From Mauremys mutica (taxonomy: Eukaryota > Chordata > Testudines > Geoemydidae), in the NCBI RefSeq assembly GCF_020497125.1, contig NC_059082.1:19023965-19087964 (forward strand): a stretch of DNA of 64,000 nt. Reading direction: 5' to 3'. The notes beneath the pieces were generated by a model. It was not told where the DNA came from, searched no databases, and was given only the letters and a program-made list of their open reading frames with translations. Of the stretch, positions 59,001-64,000 are shown in pieces; the stretch's first letter is position 1; each line of letters starts with the position of its first letter. A program made the translations under genes and the position numbers.

Positions 59001-60258
59001 CCACAGATCCAGTTTCAGCATCAGGGATTTGGTGACAAGTTTACTGCTTTTTACTCTCTAGCCCTGAAGAGGAAGCAGAGCTAAGAGTGAGCCAATTCTT
59101 GTTCTTTTTCTGCATCAATAGATTTTGACCTGTTGAAACTTATGCAAAACCATTGAAGGCAGTTAGTTGCCCATGTGTCACTGTGGGCAAAATTTGGCCT
59201 GCAGAGAGTTTCCATGTTGTGAGCCCAGACTGAATTTGCAGAGTTGGCAATTTTTAACCATTTGTTATTACAATTAAAAGAAAATAGGAGTGTAGACTAA
59301 ACACATTTGTCTCTATGATTAGTTATCAGACATGGAAGACTTCTGCAGCTCTCTTCCCCAACCCCAGTCTGGAACTGACCTTTAAATAAAAACACATTAG
59401 AAGAGTTGCGCACAACTGTATGGATATGTCCTGTATCTAGATCTTGCTTCAACTTTTTAAAAAACACCAAGTATTAAAACTGCAGATAGAGGTTGGTAAT
59501 TGAAGTGTTATTGAATCTTCAGTTATAGCAAAAATGGCAGCTACCATAGCATATCACATATCCACTCCCCCAGAAAACTCCACTGATGTATACATTTTAA
59601 GGGTGGCTATGCATCCTTGATTTTCCCTCCTAGTCTCCATTAATAGCCCATAGGTAGGCATCTGAAGGCTTTATTAAGGGTTCTAGAGTTCTCATCAACT
59701 CTTCTTACCAGACACAGTCATTAAAGAACAGTTATCACAAGAATTCTCCCCAATTCACAGGGTTTAATTATTTTGACTTCCATCACATCTTTACAAGACA
59801 TGACATTCAGAATTGTTTTGAAATATACCCATGTCATGTTTCATTAACAGAATCTCGTATTCTCCTATCTGGTGCAGGATATGCTAAGCCCTCATGAAAC
59901 TACATCCTAATTGCAGAATAAGTATTCAGCAACTGTGTTTCTCAATGTAGGAAAAGCTTAGAGGTGCAACACTAATAGGAAATTAATTGTCTAATTCACA
60001 TGCAGCTAGAAAATAGCAACTCTAATTAGTGTTATGAGCTCCATCAGAAAATCTGATATATCTTTTACTGATAGGATTCCCCTATCAGTTTTTATATTTT
60101 GCTTTCCTTAGTGTCGCTGATCACAAGAATAAAGGCCACACAAATGAAAGCTCTCATTGTAAATTCAAAACTATCTTAAAAATCCAATGCAAGCATGTAC
60201 TTACTGGCTGGGGCTGCTCACCACTGCACCAGTTAAAGCAAACCAAGAACTCAGTCAT
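55926..60258 (-). CDS. CDC42 small effector (SPEC) family gene, three coding exons
   Basis: Coding exons 60205-60258, 56508-56609 and 55926-56000 join in phase 0 to 76 codons. CDC42SE1/2 are about 79 and 84 residues; they bind GTP-loaded Cdc42 through a CRIB motif, sit at membranes by N-terminal cysteine palmitoylation, and modulate actin. Seen here: M-T-E-F start, C7 and C11, EQPQP, basic KRRRR (19-23), CRIB core I29-G-E-P-x-N-F-V-H-x-A-H-V-G42, and a SIQ-x-x-M-x-SKGGY tail closest to CDC42SE2. All splice sites are good and no frame break is present. CDC42SE1 and CDC42SE2 lie on other human chromosomes (1q21, 5q31), so this looks like a third paralog next to SPPL2A. 5' UTR exons and promoter were not found and may lie beyond the window. 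Confidence 0.85.
56508..56609 (-). CDS. CDC42SE-like exon 2: CRIB motif
   Basis: Thirty-four codons from KRRRRLDRK through [15 protein letters not shown] to NSGFTS. The acceptor CTCTTAAAG follows a TTTTTTTCCTCTTCTCT tract; donor GTAAGT. The CRIB core residues (I, P, F, H, H, G) are all present. Confidence 0.9.
56610..60204 (-). other. Intron 1 of the CDC42SE-like gene
   Basis: About 3.6 kb. Around 57480-57570 lies a short repeat fragment (TAGGGTTGCCAACTTT and AATTCCTGGAGACTCC). Nothing else was recognised. Confidence 0.5.
60205..60258 (-). CDS. CDC42SE-like exon 1: membrane anchor
   Basis: Eighteen codons, [18 protein letters not shown], then donor GTAAGT. The family pattern is MSEFW-x-x-x-CC and EQPQP. 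One of the two adjacent cysteines is tryptophan here (position 10), leaving C7 and C11. Upstream, CCATTTTAG near 60380 could be the acceptor of this exon, giving a 5' UTR part of about 120 bases. Confidence 0.82.
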
Positions 60259-60918
60259 TGTGTCTTTCAGTAGCTTCCCTACACAAGGTGGTTATGAAAT
60301 CTTGTTCGCTTGTTGATCTTGCCACATCAAAGGGAACACTGGAACCAGGAGACCACTTCTACACAAAAACCAGTTCCTAAAATGGAGTTTTAAAGGAATT
60401 ATTTTAGTAGATACCCAGAAGGCAGCCAAGTCAGATGAACATCTGGGGATTACACATGTTTAACAGCGTTTTTAACATGTATGTTTATTTTTACTGATAT
60501 AAGCAAGAAGTGCCAAAATACTGTTAAATGGCAATTACTGAGCAATAAAGGCTTCAGTAGGCTTAGAACAAAAACAGAGACTGCAAGAAGAAATAGTTCT
60601 AACACTCTTTAAGAGGCATTATGTTTAGAATACAGTTTTCATAGAAAGGAACAGAACAGATTAGATACTTGGAAACTCAAACCTCTTCAGAACATAATAT
60701 AGGTATGATACAAGAAAGAGATCCCTCTCTTACCTTTCCCAATAAGCTAGTTACAGAAACTTCAAGTCTCAGAGAAACCTGATTCTAGTTCTAGATGCGA
60801 AGAATAGATTACACCCTTAATAACCACAATGAAGAGCTTTTTATGATAGAAAAAAGTCAGCAGGTCACCATTAGTTTTATATACTCACTAGAGTATATAA
60901 GAACACGAATGAAAAACA

Positions 60919-61080
60919 ATACTGAACTAGGGTCGTAGACAAGAAGTTAACTGCAAATAGCCCTTAAAGCCACAGCATAGACTACCTTTTATTTACTCCC
61001 ACATTAACCTTGCTTATTCTGTTATAAACCCATCCCTCTTCCAAACAACTTTACAGAGGACCATAGAATAACATAATCCA
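60919..61080 (+). repeat. Direct duplication, copy 1 (with micro-inversion)
   Basis: Shares AATACTGAACTAGGGTC, AAGAAGTTAACTG and ACAGAGG-CCA-AGAAT-ACATAATCCA with 62271-62434. The piece 61021-61048 is in reverse orientation relative to the other copy. Confidence 0.85.
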
Positions 61081-62270
61081 CACAGTAGCACCTGTATCTT
61101 GGTCACCTAGATAACAAAAATATCACAGCTACTTTTTAATTTAAAAAAAAAGAGTAAAGCAAACATAAGCTCACAAGCAACCTCATTCATTCTGAGCCAA
61201 CCCAACTGCCTTCATCAGGAAACAAAGTAACAATAATTAGCCACAAGCATTCTTTATATAGGGCCACAATTATCCAATTATCACATTTGTCTTCCTCACC
61301 TTTGCTTGTGTTACTCCTCCCACTTTATCTCTTTCTTCTTATACTTCTGATTTTTTTTCTTTTTGAATGTTCTGTCATTCATTTTTCACGGTATCTATCT
61401 TATTTGCCCATTAGTTTTCAGTGTTCTATATGGTACGTTGTTATAGAATGAAAAACCTTAACTTTATCTTTGGTGCTTTGAATACTATTTATCTGTCTTA
61501 ATTATCATTTCCCACCTCATTTAATATACTCACCAAGGGTCAAATGCTCAAAAAGAGTTAGGCCCCTAAATGCCATTGATTTCACTAGATGTTAGCAGCT
61601 TAGCTCATGAGCATCCAGCCTAAGGTGCTTACCATTATACGGTGCAGAGGAACTGTGCGGAGTAGAGGGACTGTGGACCATGCAGGTGTCTGGATGCTGG
61701 CCTTTCATAAGGTGATGAAGAAGTCTATGGCCCGAGTGCTGTACTGAGCTCTGTGAATGCAGATCCCTGCACCTCTGCTGAGTCCCATTGCAGTCATCTG
61801 CAGAATTGGGGCCTAAAATAGGAGCAGGCCTGATATTTATATGGATCCTGAAGGCACAATGGCTTGCATAGTTGCTGGAGAGAGTCTATACTTGCTATTC
61901 CAGACTTTAGTAGCAGCCCCAGTCACTGGCTCCAAATTGAGGGGGTATTTTTCACTTTTTCAGTTGCTTTACACTCCCTCCACATGGAGTCCGAACACTT
62001 GGTTTATGTGGATGAAGTGGACTTCACCGTAATTGCACCATTGTAAGGAATTACCACTCTGTCTTTTTTACAGGTAGTCTCCGTCTCCCTGATTTTATTT
62101 CCTTTGTTCTCTTATTGTTATATACACAATGTTAAGATCCTGGAATAGAAAATTCCATGTTTGCCTGTTGAAATATTTCATATGTGGCTCCTTTTTTGAT
62201 TCCCTATTAATATAGAGTCAAAATCTGACACTCCTACTCACCCTCCATCTTTTGTTCCCAAGGCCATTGG

Positions 62271-62434
62271 AATACTGAACTAGGGTCATAGCCAAGAAGT
62301 TAACTGAAAATAGTCCTCAGAACCATGGCATAAGACTGCCTTTTGTTTGCTCTCTAGTTATGCTTTCTTATTCTGTTTGAAAGAGGGATGGGTTTAAAAC
62401 AGCTTCACAGAGGGCCACAGAATGACATAATCCA
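62271..62434 (+). repeat. Direct duplication, copy 2
   Basis: Same direction as copy 1, 1.35 kb away. The piece 62375-62402 (GAAAGAGGGATGGGTTT inside a CTGTTT / AAACAG inverted pair) is reversed relative to copy 1. Confidence 0.85.
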
Positions 62435-62839
62435 TTCTGTGAAGGCAGTTGGACAAATTTCAGTCTCAGCCACAGCAGTGTATATGCGGACTAACTCAAC
62501 AGACGTCAATGAAGCAGCTACAGATGCAACTTTCCAGTTGAAAGTCCATGAGACTTGTGCTCTTAAATCACACAAGTGCTGTTTAAAATCCCATCCACAA
62601 TGTACAAAATGAGTACACTGAGAGGGCTGCAGGAGTAGCAAAAAAGCTACTAAAAAGAGGGTGTAACTTAAAGCTAACCCCTGCCTTCTACAGCCTCTCT
62701 CCCTTCCTGCAAAGCTTCCAGACCCCAAGAGTCCAAGAACTGACTGTTGGAATCCAAGTGACAAACTCCAACTGCCACAGAACCTCACCGATGTCCACAT
62801 TCTATATCCTTTCCTATTCAATGGATTATTTATTTATTT

Positions 62840-62925
62840 AAGATTCAGGACTGTAATCCCCATTTTGGCAAGGGGTTAGACTAGATGACCCTGGTAGTCC
62901 CTTCTAACTCTATGATTCTATAGGC
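62840..62925 (+). mobile_element. CR1 3' end fragment
   Basis: GGGGTTAGACTAGATGACCC, then TGGTAGTCCCTTCTAACTCT and ATGATTCTATAGG is the CR1 terminus with its short terminal repeat. Confidence 0.8.
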
Positions 62926-63889
62926 GCTAAATACCCTAAACCATGTCTGCTTCCTGGTCATATGCTAGTGTACTTAACTGCTCATTTAACAACCTCACTG
63001 GTTTCACAGGGCATAAATCAGCACAAATGTTATCCCAGGGTGTAGAAAGTGTTATGCTGTTTTTACCTTTGTCAGCATGTTGCATATTTTGAAAACAGTA
63101 GGTGTCTGGCATCAAAACAAACAAACAAAAACTCTGTCCCTTAAATTTGTGGTCTGACTGAGAACTGCAGCGGCACCATGTTTTCCTCAAGCCCAATAAT
63201 AAAAACAGTTTTACTGTGCTAGTTATTTCTGTTGTTCCAGCCTCAGTTACAACACTTCTAGATAAATATTTCTTGCTTTGAAAATTTCCTATTTCTTGCT
63301 TTGAAAATTTCCATTGGATTTTTCTAATTTTGTGCAAGTGTTCATTTTTTCCTTTCTAGCTTTGAGTTTTGGGCAGTGTCTGGCTTCCTTCTGTTCTTGC
63401 TTACGTATGCTGTATTTGGGTTGTAACTTAAAGAGTTACTGTTGATCTGATGATACAGTTTTGCATCTGTGTTGGGAATTAGGGGTTCTATTTTCTCCTC
63501 CTGTTGAACTGAATTGGTAACTTGATTTGTTTAGTAGTAACAATCACTTGAGTTTTGCTGCAATAGTAGTGTAGGAATGGTTCTTGGCATCTTTGCAATG
63601 GAATTCTCTGATAGATGTGTGCACTACTATTAAAAGTATACATTTGTGGCTCTCTTAAAGTCATGTCTGAGTATAGATTTTTAAGACTCTTGCAGAAAGT
63701 TAAGACTGCTGTACAGACTGATTAACTAAATACTTTAATATTGGAAGAGGAGTAAGTTTACGGCATGGTGACTTATGGAATTCAGTTATGCTTCTGCTCA
63801 GCCCTACAACGTATTTTGGAATTATGCTCTCTGTGTTTCTAGCAACAAGTGATAATGATGGTAGTAGAGATTTAATTCTTGTTTTGCAG
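62926..63889. other. Stretch without recognised genes
   Basis: No coding exon, promoter or repeat recognised. A 5' UTR exon of the CDC42SE-like gene could lie here unnoticed, as such exons have no coding signal. Confidence 0.4.
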
Positions 63890-64000
63890 GAACATTAACT
63901 AATTAATCTTCACAATACCCCAGTGCTAATGAGATGGTGGATATTATCCTCATTTTATGCCTGAGACACAAAGGAATGTACCCAGGCCATAATCAGAGCT
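63890..64000 (+). mobile_element. MIR-like SINE at the right edge
   Basis: ATATTATCCTCATTTTATGC, then CTGAGACACAAAGGAATGTA and CCCAGGCCATAATCAGAGCT fits the MIR core. It runs off the window. Confidence 0.55.

Noticed and set aside
55926..60258. CDC42SE match as a processed pseudogene
   Set aside because: The match is split by two introns with proper splice sites and there is no frame damage or poly(A) tract.

Overview
This is a vertebrate genomic window, most likely from a turtle. Genes have short coding exons, GT/AG splice sites and long AT-rich introns. The repeat content (CR1 LINEs, many short hAT elements with 8-bp target-site duplications, Tigger-like elements, MIR-like SINEs, solo LTRs) looks chelonian. 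The species call is inference. No bacterial gene, CRISPR array, tRNA or rRNA was seen.

Two protein-coding genes can be read, both on the minus strand. (1) SPPL2A, a lysosomal/endosomal intramembrane aspartyl protease (signal peptide peptidase-like 2A), fills about 4.4-42 kb. Sixteen coding exons were rebuilt by eye. All join in frame to 530 codons, from a CpG-rich promoter near 42 kb to a small last exon near 6.2 kb. The YD, GFGD and QPAL motifs of the family are intact. One 54-bp exon is extra and looks like a tandem duplicate of its neighbour, within the loop between the two catalytic aspartates. (2) A previously hidden three-exon gene at 55.9-60.3 kb encodes a 76-residue CDC42SE (SPEC) family protein with an intact CRIB motif. 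Its exons are too short to show as long ORFs. It lies upstream of SPPL2A, where I know of no CDC42SE gene in mammals, and may be a third vertebrate paralog. This is the main discovery candidate.

Layout: 1-1.84 kb, decayed hAT transposase; 1.85-4.4 kb, intergenic; 4.4-6.2 kb, probable SPPL2A 3' UTR; 6.2-41.9 kb, SPPL2A exons with introns full of mobile elements (three CR1 copies, a solo LTR nested in a CR1, a degraded LTR-like pair, Tigger-like and hAT elements); 41.4-42.1 kb, C-rich intron start and CpG promoter; 42.1-55.9 kb, intergenic with nested repeats and possibly the 3' UTR of the second gene; 55.9-60.3 kb, CDC42SE-like gene; 60.3-64 kb, no coding exon seen, with a 160-bp direct duplication whose two copies differ by a 28-bp micro-inversion.

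The two genes are not known to act together. SPPL2A cleaves type II membrane proteins in late endosomes and lysosomes; CDC42SE proteins bind GTP-Cdc42 at membranes and influence actin.
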